A stretch of DNA of 64,000 bases from UBA6522 sp965204155 (GTDB lineage Bacteria > Pseudomonadota > Gammaproteobacteria > Steroidobacterales > Rariloculaceae): positions 4,402,001 through 4,466,000 of the forward strand of contig OZ241971.1 in NCBI GenBank assembly GCA_965204155.1. Direction: 5' to 3'. Below the pieces are notes generated by a model. It was not told the origin of the DNA, ran no database searches, and was given only the letters and a program-made list of their open reading frames with translations. The first letter of the stretch is position 1, and each line of letters opens with the position of its first letter. Position numbers and translations under genes: made by a program. Positions 50,976 to 58,134 of the stretch are shown here, in pieces.

Positions 50976-52676
50976 CTAATTCGGGTCTGTAACGGCGCCC
51001 AGTGATGCCGAGCTGACCAGTTTCGCGTACTTGGCCAGCAAGCCGCGCGTGGCACCGGGCTGACGCGGCGTCCAGTTGCGCAGACGCTCCCGGAGTTCTG
51101 TGTCGGGAATCTCCAGATCGATTGTTTTCGTCTCGGCGTTGATCGAGATGCGGTCGCCGTCGCGGACCACCGCCAGCGGCCCGCCCACCGCGGCCTCCGG
51201 CGCCATGTGCCCGACCACGAAACCGTGGCTGCCGCCCGAGAAGCGCCCGTCGGTGATCAAGGCGACCTTGTCGCCCAGTCCCTTGCCGATGATGGCGCCG
51301 GTGGGGCTGAGCATTTCCCGCATGCCCGGACCGCCCTTGGGTCCTTCATACCGAATCACGACGACGTCTCCGGCCTGAACCACTCCGTCCAGGATGGCCC
51401 GCAGCGCCTCCTCTTCGGAGTCGAACACCCGCGCCGGACCGCTGAACTCGGTCCCTTCCTTGCCTGAAATCTTGGCGACCGAACCTTCGGCGGCCAGGTT
51501 TCCGTACAAGACCGCCAAGTGACTGTCCGCCTTGATGGGATCGGACAGCGGCCGGACGATGGTCTGCCCTTCCGGGTACGGCTCCACATCGGCCAGGTTT
51601 TCCGCCAGGGTGCGGCCGGTCACAGTCAGGCAGTCGCCGTGCAGCAAGCCGGCGTCCAGCAACGTTCTCATCAGCGGCTGGATGCCGCCGATCCGAATCA
51701 GCTCGGACATCATGTACCGTCCGCTGGGACGCAGGTCCGCCAATACCGGCACGCGGGCGCCCAGGCGGGTGAAATCCTCAAGCGTCAGATCCACTTGCGC
51801 GTCGTGGGCAACGGCCAGCAGATGCAGCACGGCGTTTGTGGACCCGCCCAGGGCGATCACCGTGGCGATGGCGTTCTCGAACGCCTCCTTGCTGAGGATG
51901 TCCGCCGGAGTGATGCCGCGCTCCAGGAGCCGCATCACGGCCTGTCCGGCCCTTCGGCAATCGACTCGCTTGGCTTCGGAGATGGCTTCCTGGGCGGAGC
52001 TGTTCGCGAGGCTCATGCCCAGCGCTTCGATCGCCGATGCCATGGTATTGGCGGTATACATCCCCGCGCACGATCCGGGTCCCGGTATGGCCGTGGATTC
52101 GACCTCGTGCAACTCGGCCTCGCTGATCCGCCCGGCGGCCACGCCGCCCACGGCCTCGAATACGGAAATCACGTCGCGGTGTTTCGGACCCGGCTGGATC
52201 GTGCCGCCATAAACGAACACCGAAGGCCGGTTCAGTCTCGCCAGGGCCATGACGCACCCCGGCATGTTCTTGTCGCACCCGCCGATCGCGACCAGGCCGT
52301 CGAACCCTTCGGCGGCTGCCACGGCCTCGATGGAATCGGCGATGACCTCACGGGAAACCAGCGAGTAACGCATTCCCTGGGTACCCATGGAAATGCCGTC
52401 GGAGACGGTGATCGTGTTGAAGACGACGCTCTTGCCGCCGGCCCCGTCAGCGCCCGCACCGGCCAGTTCCGCCAACCCGTCGATGTGCATGTTGCAGGGC
52501 GTCACCATGCTCCAGGTGGAGGCGATGCCCACCTGCGGTTTGGAGAAATCCTCGTCCCGGAAGCCGACCGCGCGCAGCATGGCCCGGCTCGGAGCCTGCT
52601 CCAGCCCGTCAACGACCACGCGGGAGTACCGCCTGGGATCCACTTCGCCGCGATCGCGCGGCGTCTTTGCAGCCAT
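50976..52676 (-). CDS. ilvD: Dihydroxy-acid dehydratase
   Basis: This 566-residue iron-sulfur enzyme makes 2-keto acids for Val/Leu and Ile. Cluster and metal residues are in PCNMHIDGLAE, GGCDKNMPGCVMALAR and GPGSCAGMYTANTM, and the C-terminal TDGRFSGGSHGFVVGHMAPEA is diagnostic. It is apart from the ilvC-leu operon. The ATG at 52676 is the family start; longer frames run into tRNA-Pro. The gene lies 73 nt downstream of that tRNA on the same strand. Confidence 0.95.
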   Translation of the reverse strand: MAAKTPRDRGEVDPRRYSRVVVDGLEQAPSRAMLRAVGFRDEDFSKPQVGIASTWSMVTPCNMHIDGLAELAGAGADGAGGKSVVFNTITVSDGISMGTQGMRYSLVSREVIADSIEAVAAAEGFDGLVAIGGCDKNMPGCVMALARLNRPSVFVYGGTIQPGPKHRDVISVFEAVGGVAAGRISEAELHEVESTAIPGPGSCAGMYTANTMASAIEALGMSLANSSAQEAISEAKRVDCRRAGQAVMRLLERGITPADILSKEAFENAIATVIALGGSTNAVLHLLAVAHDAQVDLTLEDFTRLGARVPVLADLRPSGRYMMSELIRIGGIQPLMRTLLDAGLLHGDCLTVTGRTLAENLADVEPYPEGQTIVRPLSDPIKADSHLAVLYGNLAAEGSVAKISGKEGTEFSGPARVFDSEEEALRAILDGVVQAGDVVVIRYEGPKGGPGMREMLSPTGAIIGKGLGDKVALITDGRFSGGSHGFVVGHMAPEAAVGGPLAVVRDGDRISINAETKTIDLEIPDTELRERLRNWTPRQPGATRGLLAKYAKLVSSASLGAVTDPN

Positions 52677-52749
52677 ACCCGCTTCCCTGCCAGTGCCGTT
52701 GGGGTCAGGGCCTTTCAACACCGCTCGGGAACACGTCGAAAGGCTGAAG

Positions 52750-52826
52750 TGGTCGGGGCGACTGGATTTGAACCAGCGACCTCTTGCGCCCCATGCAAGT
52801 GCGCTACCAGGCTGCGCCACACCCCG
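52750..52826 (-). tRNA. tRNA-Pro(GGG), CCA encoded
   Basis: The minus strand folds as a complete 77-nt tRNA. The acceptor arms are CGGGGTG and CGCCCCG, the D-arm contains GCGCAGCCTGGTAGCGC, the anticodon stem CTTGC/GCAAG has loop ATGGGGC (anticodon GGG), and the T-arm has GGTTCAAATCC. The CCA end is encoded. A merR-like gene lies upstream on the same strand behind ihfA, the same order as in pseudomonads. Confidence 0.96.
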
Positions 52827-52957
52827 ACCGTTGCCAACTCAACTCACCGGAAAGCCGTCACTGTACGCGCGCGGCGTTCACGGGCAAGCATTGCAGGCTG
52901 CACGCAAGTTTAGCGAAATCGGCAGGGTCCGGGATAGTCCGGAGCGCGAGAAAGGCG

Positions 52958-53314
52958 CTATCTGCGCAGCAACCGCAGCACGTCCTCAAGTTCGCTGCGC
53001 ACCTGCCGGATGATCTGCTGGCTCTGGCTGAGATCGGTACGCGCTTCGTCGCCGGCCAGCTTTTGCCGCGCCCCGCCGATGGTAAAGCCTTCGGAGTACA
53101 GGAGGCTGCGGATCTGCCGAATGATCAGGACGTCCTGACGCTGGTAGTAGCGACGGTTGCCGCGGCGCTTCACCGGCTTGAGTTGCGGGAATTCCTGTTC
53201 CCAGTAGCGCAGAACGTGCGGCTTGACCGCGCACAACTCGCTCACTTCGCCGATGGTGAAGTAGCGCTTGCCCGGTATCGGGGGAAGTTCCGCGTTATCC
53301 CCTGGTTCCAGCAT
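52958..53314 (-). CDS. MerR-family regulator downstream of ihfA
   Basis: This 118-residue protein has a MerR-type winged helix (KRYFTIGEVSELCAVKPHVLRYWEQEFPQL in part) and a short C-terminal dimerisation helix (SQSQQIIRQVRSELEDVLRLL). It has no Cys-rich effector domain. A MerR-like gene at this site after ihfA is conserved in many gammaproteobacteria; its targets are not well defined. The ATG at 53314 overlaps the ihfA coding end by 20 nt and has GAGG 5 nt upstream. Confidence 0.9.
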   Translation of the reverse strand: MLEPGDNAELPPIPGKRYFTIGEVSELCAVKPHVLRYWEQEFPQLKPVKRRGNRRYYQRQDVLIIRQIRSLLYSEGFTIGGARQKLAGDEARTDLSQSQQIIRQVRSELEDVLRLLRR

Positions 53315-53597
53315 AGACCTCAACTCGTGTCTTGAGCTTTTGCCCGGGGTGGAAGGTCACCACACGCCGCGCCGTGATGGGGATTTCTTCACCAGTCTTG
53401 GGGTTTCGCCCCGGCCTCTGATTCTTGTCGCGCAGGTCGAAATTGCCGAATCCGGACAGTTTGACCTGCTCGCCGCTCGCCAGGGAAACCCGCAGATCCT
53501 CGAAGAACGTGTCCACCAACTCGCGCGCTTCCCGCTTGTTCAGACCGAGTTCGTTGAACAACGACTCGGCCATTTTCGCCTTGGTCAATGACGCCAT
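53295..53597 (-). CDS. ihfA: Integration host factor subunit alpha
   Basis: This 100-residue HU/IHF-fold DNA-bending protein contains MAESLFNELGLNKREARELV, GEQVKLSGFGNFDLRDK, the beta-arm RPGRNPKTGEEIPITARRVVTF (in part) with the intercalating Pro, and PGQKLKTRVE. It pairs with IhfB. It follows pheT by 10 nt, the standard position in gammaproteobacteria. Confidence 0.96.
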   Translation of the reverse strand: MASLTKAKMAESLFNELGLNKREARELVDTFFEDLRVSLASGEQVKLSGFGNFDLRDKNQRPGRNPKTGEEIPITARRVVTFHPGQKLKTRVEVYAGTRG

Positions 53598-53607
53598 GAA
53601 TGACCGC

Positions 53608-55671
53608 CTATTCCCTGATGGTCGCCTTGAGTTCGTGCTCCAGTAGCCGCGTTGTGGACGTCACGATCCGGTCCGCCTCCGCGTCGGTAAGAGTGCGTGA
53701 TCTGTCCTGTAAAATCAAGCCCAAAGCGACACTTTTTCGTCCTGAATCTATCCCCTTGCCCCGGTAGATGTCGAAAATTGTCACATCGTGCAATGCGTCT
53801 CCGGCAGCGCTTCGGACGCACCGCAGCAGCTGGTTCGCCGACACGCCGTCATCGACCACGGCCGCGATATCCCGCCGCAGCGAGGGAAACTTCGAATACT
53901 CCCTGTATCGGGGGATCCTGGCCCGGGCCGACCGGTCCAGTTGCATGGCGAACAGGATCGCCGGCCGCTTCCAGCCCATTCGCCCCTGCAAGCGGGGATG
54001 CAGGGCGCCAAGCCAGCCGACGGCGTCATCCGCCAGTGTCAGGCGGGCACTCTGGCCGCCGGCCAGAGCCGGGTGACCGGCCGGCTGAAACTCGATGTCG
54101 CCGCCCCGGCCCGCCAACGCCAGGATCGCCTCCACATCGGACTTGACGTCGAAGAAGTCCACATCCCGGGCACCGCCCTCCCAATGCTCCGGCCGGTACG
54201 CGCCGATCGCGAGACCGGCCAGTACCCGGCTTTCGCGCACTCCGTTGGTTCCGCGGCCGAACTGTGTGCCGATCTCAAACAACCGCACCCGCGGCTGCTG
54301 GCGGCTCCGGTTGTGCTGCGCAGCCAGCAGGAGTCCCGGCCAGAGCGAGAGCCGCATGACTCCCATTTCCTGCGACAGGGGATTTGTCAGGCTCACGTGA
54401 TCCGCGCCGGGGTTCACGGCGTCGGCCAGTTCCCGGTCGACGAAGCCGTAGGTCACAACCTCGGAGTACCCGCGCGAACAGAGCGTGTCGGCGATACGCT
54501 CTTCGGACAAGACGGTTTCCGTTGCAAGCCCCACATGCCGCGGACTTTGCTCGGCAACCACGGGGATGTTGTCGTAGCCGGTCATGCGGCCGATTTCCTC
54601 CACCAGGTCTTCCTCGATCTCCAGGTCGAAGCGAAAATCCGGGGGCACAACGGACCATCCGTTCTTCTCGCGGGTCGCAGCAATGTGGAGCAGACCAAGC
54701 TGCGCTTCCACCTCGCCGGGCTCCAGGCCCGTCCCAAGAATCGTGTTCAGCCGTTCCAGCCGCAGCAGAACGGGCTTTCTTTGCGGCAACTCCTTTGCGG
54801 CCACCTCTTCGACGAGCGGACCCGGCTCGCCACCGGCAATATCCAGCAGCAACTCCGTTGCCCGTTCGATGGCGCGTCCCTGGTGCACGGGATCCACGCC
54901 CCGTTCGAAGCGCAGGGACGCATCCGTGTGCAGGCCGAACCGCCGCGGCCGGCCCGCGATGGAGTCCGGCGAGAAGAAGGCCGATTCGAGAAAGACGTCC
55001 CGGGTGGATTCGGACACGGCCGTGCCCTGCCCGCCCATGATGCCCGCCAGCCCGATCGCGCCCGAATCGTCGGCGATCACCAGCACATCGGACTGCAGAT
55101 CGACGCGGTTGCCGTCCAACAGCGTCAACGCCTCGCCGTCTTCGGCAAAGCGGACGGAGATGCCGCCGCGGAGCGCGTGCAGATCGTAGCCGTGAAGCGG
55201 TTGGCCAAGTTCCAGCATCACGTAATTCGTCACGTCCACCACCGGGTGCAGGGCGCGCAGCCCCGCCCGTTCCAGGCACAGCCGAAGCCATTCCGGAGAG
55301 CGGCATCCCGGCCTGATGTTGCGAATGACGCGGCCGGCAAAGCGCGGACAGGCCTCGGGCGCGGCCAGCGTCACCGGAAAGGTATCCTTCACGGTTGCAG
55401 GAACCTGCGGCACCTCCATCGGTTCCATGCGGGCGCCGTTGAGCGCGGAAACCTCCCGGGCGATCCCGAGGACGCTGAAGCAATCCCCCCTGTTGGGCGT
55501 GATGTCGAAGTCGAGAACGACGCCGTCCACTGCCGGGGCGCCCTCCGTGTCCGTGTCCGCCAACCGCACGGATTCGACCTCCAGCCCACCGAGGGTCAAC
55601 TGCTCGGCAAGCTGCTCCGGATCCAGGTCCCGCTGAAGCATTTCGCCGAGCCATTCGATGTCGATACGCAT
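53608..55671 (-). CDS. pheT: Phenylalanine--tRNA ligase beta subunit lacking the tRNA-binding B2 domain
   Basis: PheT pairs with PheS to charge tRNA-Phe. This one has 687 residues, against about 795 in E. coli. The N-terminal B1 part (GGLEVESVRLADTD) passes directly to VLDFDITPNRGDCFSVLGIAREV, where E. coli has the EMAP-II-like tRNA-binding domain of about 110 residues between. The editing-site B3/B4 region, the B5 segment and the C-terminal FDX-ACB domain (REYSKFPSLRRDIAAVVDD onward) are present. The frame has no sign of damage. It starts 10 nt after pheS. Confidence 0.93.
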   Translation of the reverse strand: MRIDIEWLGEMLQRDLDPEQLAEQLTLGGLEVESVRLADTDTEGAPAVDGVVLDFDITPNRGDCFSVLGIAREVSALNGARMEPMEVPQVPATVKDTFPVTLAAPEACPRFAGRVIRNIRPGCRSPEWLRLCLERAGLRALHPVVDVTNYVMLELGQPLHGYDLHALRGGISVRFAEDGEALTLLDGNRVDLQSDVLVIADDSGAIGLAGIMGGQGTAVSESTRDVFLESAFFSPDSIAGRPRRFGLHTDASLRFERGVDPVHQGRAIERATELLLDIAGGEPGPLVEEVAAKELPQRKPVLLRLERLNTILGTGLEPGEVEAQLGLLHIAATREKNGWSVVPPDFRFDLEIEEDLVEEIGRMTGYDNIPVVAEQSPRHVGLATETVLSEERIADTLCSRGYSEVVTYGFVDRELADAVNPGADHVSLTNPLSQEMGVMRLSLWPGLLLAAQHNRSRQQPRVRLFEIGTQFGRGTNGVRESRVLAGLAIGAYRPEHWEGGARDVDFFDVKSDVEAILALAGRGGDIEFQPAGHPALAGGQSARLTLADDAVGWLGALHPRLQGRMGWKRPAILFAMQLDRSARARIPRYREYSKFPSLRRDIAAVVDDGVSANQLLRCVRSAAGDALHDVTIFDIYRGKGIDSGRKSVALGLILQDRSRTLTDAEADRIVTSTTRLLEHELKATIRE

Positions 55672-55681
55672 GACTCAACCC

Positions 55682-56662
55682 TCAGCGGAACTGCTCGATG
55701 AAACGCAGGTCGTTTTCGAAGAAGCGCCGCAGATCCCCGACTCCGTAACGCAGCATGGCCAGACGCTCCACGCCCATGCCGAACGCGTAGCCGGTGAATT
55801 CCTCCGGATCGACGCCCACGTGCCGAAGCACGTTCGGGTGCACCATGCCGCAGCCGAGGATCTCCAGCCATTTGCCGGATTCCGAGCGTATGTCCACCTC
55901 CGCGGACGGCTCCGTGAACGGGAAATAGGACGGTCGGAACCGCAATTCGACGTCGCGCTCGAAGAAGCTGGACACGAACTCGTACAGGACGGACTTCAGG
56001 TTGGCGAAACTGATCCCCCTGTCGACCGCCAGCCCTTCCACCTGGGTGAACATGGGCGTATGCGTCAGATCGTAATCCCGCCGATAGACCCGTCCCGGCA
56101 CGATGATCCTTATCGGCGCGCCCTCCGAGCGCATTGCACGAATCTGCACCGGCGACGTGTGGGTTCGCAGGACGTGCCCGGTATCCAGGTAAAAGGTGTC
56201 ATGCATTGCCCTGGCCGGGTGATTCTCGGGAATGTTCAGCGCGGTAAAGTTATGAAAGTCGTCCTCGACCTCCGGACCGCTGCGCACCCCGAATCCGGCG
56301 GCGGCAAAAATATCGACGATCCGCCGCAGGGTACGGGACACCGGGTGCAGGGCTCCCACGGGTTGGCCGCGGCCGGGCAGGGTGACATCGACCCGGTTGG
56401 CGAGGTCCGCTTCCATTTTCGCCGCTTCCAACCGTTCCCGGCGCGCCGCGATCCCATCGATGACGGCCTGCTTGACGCGATTGATTTCCCGGCCGGCGGA
56501 GGCGCGCTCCTCGACGGGCAGCCTGCCGAGCCCCTTGAGTTCGGCGGTGATCAGGCCCTTGCGCCCGAGGTACCGGACACGGACCGCGTCCAGCGCAGCC
56601 AGGTCGCCCGCCGCCTGTACGGCGGCCTGCGCCTGTTCAAGCAGTCCGGCCGGGCTGGCCAC
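55682..56662 (-). CDS. pheS: Phenylalanine--tRNA ligase alpha subunit
   Basis: This 326-residue class II synthetase subunit has an N-terminal coiled coil (LLEQAQAAVQAAGDLAALDAV), motif 1 (GPEVEDDFHNFTALNIPENHPAR), motif 2 (TSPVQIRAM, RVYRRDYDLTHTPMFTQVEG) and motif 3 (GYAFGMGVERLAML). The GTG at 56662 gives normal length; the Shine-Dalgarno is weak and the gene follows rplT by only 29 nt, so coupling to rplT is likely. There is no pheM-like leader in front. Confidence 0.94.
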   Translation of the reverse strand: MASPAGLLEQAQAAVQAAGDLAALDAVRVRYLGRKGLITAELKGLGRLPVEERASAGREINRVKQAVIDGIAARRERLEAAKMEADLANRVDVTLPGRGQPVGALHPVSRTLRRIVDIFAAAGFGVRSGPEVEDDFHNFTALNIPENHPARAMHDTFYLDTGHVLRTHTSPVQIRAMRSEGAPIRIIVPGRVYRRDYDLTHTPMFTQVEGLAVDRGISFANLKSVLYEFVSSFFERDVELRFRPSYFPFTEPSAEVDIRSESGKWLEILGCGMVHPNVLRHVGVDPEEFTGYAFGMGVERLAMLRYGVGDLRRFFENDLRFIEQFR

Positions 56663-56691
56663 GGGGAATGCCGGGGGGCGGTCCGCTTCGG

Positions 56692-57051
56692 TCAGGACGC
56701 CAGCGCGTCCCTGGCGGCTTTCGCGATGGCGCCAAACGCCTCCGGATCGTGGACCGCGATATCGGCCAGGACCTTGCGGTCCACCTGGATATCGGCGCGC
56801 TTGAGGCCGTTGACCAGCCGGCTGTAGGAAAGGTCGTGCTGCCTTGCAGCAGCATTGATCCGCGTGATCCACAGCGCCCTGAACTGGCGCTTGCGCTGCC
56901 GGCGGTCGCGGTACGCGTACTGGCCGGCCTTGATGACCGCCTGCTTGGCGACCTTGTAGGTGCGGCTGCGCGCACCGTAATAGCCCTTCGCCTGGCGCAG
57001 GATTTTCTTGTGGCGCGCCTTGGCGACGACACCGCGTTTGACTCTAGCCAT
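56692..57051 (-). CDS. rplT: 50S ribosomal protein L20
   Basis: This 119-residue basic protein binds 23S rRNA and is needed for early 50S assembly. The N-terminus MARVKRGVVAKARHKKILRQ and RDRRQRKRQFRALWITRINAA are family hallmarks. In E. coli L20 also represses rpmI-rplT translation. It lies 8 nt after rpmI. Confidence 0.97.
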   Translation of the reverse strand: MARVKRGVVAKARHKKILRQAKGYYGARSRTYKVAKQAVIKAGQYAYRDRRQRKRQFRALWITRINAAARQHDLSYSRLVNGLKRADIQVDRKVLADIAVHDPEAFGAIAKAARDALAS

Positions 57052-57059
57052 GACTCACC

Positions 57060-57257
57060 TCAGCTATAGGGCAGCAACTTGCGGACTGCCTTGGTGTCCG
57101 CGTCGGCGATCTGCAGCGTCTTGCCGAGTTGACGCTTACGCTTCGAACTCTTCTTGGTCAGAATGTGATTCATGTAGGACTGGCTACGCTTGTAGCCTCC
57201 CTTTCCGGTGCGTCTGAACCGCTTGGCGGCCCCCCGATTGGTCTTAAGCTTAGGCAT
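57060..57257 (-). CDS. rpmI: 50S ribosomal protein L35
   Basis: This 65-residue basic protein begins MPKLKTNRGAAKRFRRTG, with HILTKKSSKRKRQL in the middle, both typical of L35. The ATG at 57257 has GGAGAGG-like purines upstream. It lies 32 nt after infC in the standard infC-rpmI-rplT unit. Confidence 0.97.
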   Translation of the reverse strand: MPKLKTNRGAAKRFRRTGKGGYKRSQSYMNHILTKKSSKRKRQLGKTLQIADADTKAVRKLLPYS

Positions 57258-57289
57258 TGCCCTCTCCTCCCGGAGCCCAGCGATCAACG

Positions 57290-57808
57290 CTAGTGCTTCT
57301 TCGGCGCGATAATCATCACCATCTGCCGGTGTTCAAGATGCGGAAACTGCTCAACCGTGCCGTATTCCGCCAAATCCCTCTGTACCCGTTCAAGAAGCTG
57401 GACGCCCAGTTCCTGGTGCGCCATTTCCCGTCCCCTGAAGCGCAGGGTCACCTTGGTCTTGTCGCCCGAGGTGAGAAATCGAATCAGGTTCCGCAACTTG
57501 ACCTGGTAGTCACCCTCTTCCGTACCCGGCCGGAACTTGATTTCCTTGACGTGAATCTGTTTCTGCTTGCGCCGCCCCATCTGCGCCTTCTTGCGCTGCT
57601 CGAAGACGAACTTGCCGTAATCCATGATTCGGCATACCGGTGGGTCCGAGTTCGGCGCGACCTCCACCAGGTCGAGATTCTCGTTCTGCGCCAGTTCCAG
57701 CGCGTCGTCAAAGGGCATGATCCCGACCTGCTCGCCGTCCGTTCCGATCACCCGGACCTGCACGGCGGAGATTTCGTCATTGCGTCGAATACGCTTCGTT
57801 TGAGCGAT
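57290..57808 (-). CDS. infC: Translation initiation factor IF-3, probable AUC start
   Basis: This 172-residue protein has the N-domain (QVRVIGTDGEQVGIMPFDDALELA, in part), the linker DPPVCRIMDYGKFVFEQRKK and the C-domain (FRGREMAHQELGVQLLERV). IF3 proteins conserve an RxNxxI motif before the first strand; here RRNDEIS is upstream of the first GTG (57763) in the same frame. The best start is ATC at 57808, with GGGAG 8 nt upstream; an ATT at 57790 is less well placed. Non-AUG infC starts (AUU in E. coli) are known and allow IF3 to repress its own translation. Confidence 0.92.
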   Translation of the reverse strand: MAQTKRIRRNDEISAVQVRVIGTDGEQVGIMPFDDALELAQNENLDLVEVAPNSDPPVCRIMDYGKFVFEQRKKAQMGRRKQKQIHVKEIKFRPGTEEGDYQVKLRNLIRFLTSGDKTKVTLRFRGREMAHQELGVQLLERVQRDLAEYGTVEQFPHLEHRQMVMIIAPKKH

Positions 57809-57992
57809 AGTTTGTGCTCCCAGTTACCTGAACCCGTAATGCATAGCGGCCGTGGCGCCGGTCGAGCACATTCACTGCCACTCGCCTGGGCCGACGGCCG
57901 TCTGATATCCAGCGCCCGCAGCCGGTTCATTTTACCACCACGGGCGGGCCGTGATTGTAAGTCCCGGATCGGACCAGTACAAGAGATGCGAA

Positions 57993-58014
57993 ATCGGGGG
58001 CGCGAGCCCCCGAT
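57993..58014 (-). terminator. Hairpin downstream of tRNA-Val
   Basis: ATCGGGGGC and GCCCCCGAT form a perfect 9-bp stem with a 4-nt loop. On the minus strand it lies 10 nt beyond the CCA end of tRNA-Val and is followed by TTTCG. The U-tract is short, so it may terminate inefficiently or act as a processing site before the infC operon. Confidence 0.65.
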
Positions 58015-58024
58015 CCCGTCAATC

Positions 58025-58099
58025 TGGTAGGCGCGAGTGGGATCGAACCACCGACCCCCACCATGTCAAGGTGGTGCTCTACCGCTGAGCTACGCGCCT
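58025..58099 (-). tRNA. tRNA-Val(GAC), CCA encoded
   Basis: The 75-nt minus-strand sequence folds fully: acceptor AGGCGCG/CGCGCCT, a D-arm with TAGCTCAGCGGTAGAGCA, anticodon stem CCACC/GGTGG with loop TTGACAT (anticodon GAC), T-arm with GGTTCGATCC, and an encoded CCA. It stands between uvrB and infC; thrS, which precedes infC in enterobacteria, is not here. Confidence 0.97.
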
Positions 58100-58134
58100 G
58101 CGGTGCGAACCATAACCATTTCCGGTCGAATTAC

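Noticed and set aside
52677..52820. 48-residue N-terminal extension of ilvD
   Set aside because: It is the reading frame through tRNA-Pro; the family start is at 52676.
53788..55701. 637-codon open frame on the plus strand
   Set aside because: It is antisense to pheT and has no recognisable domain or ribosome binding site.
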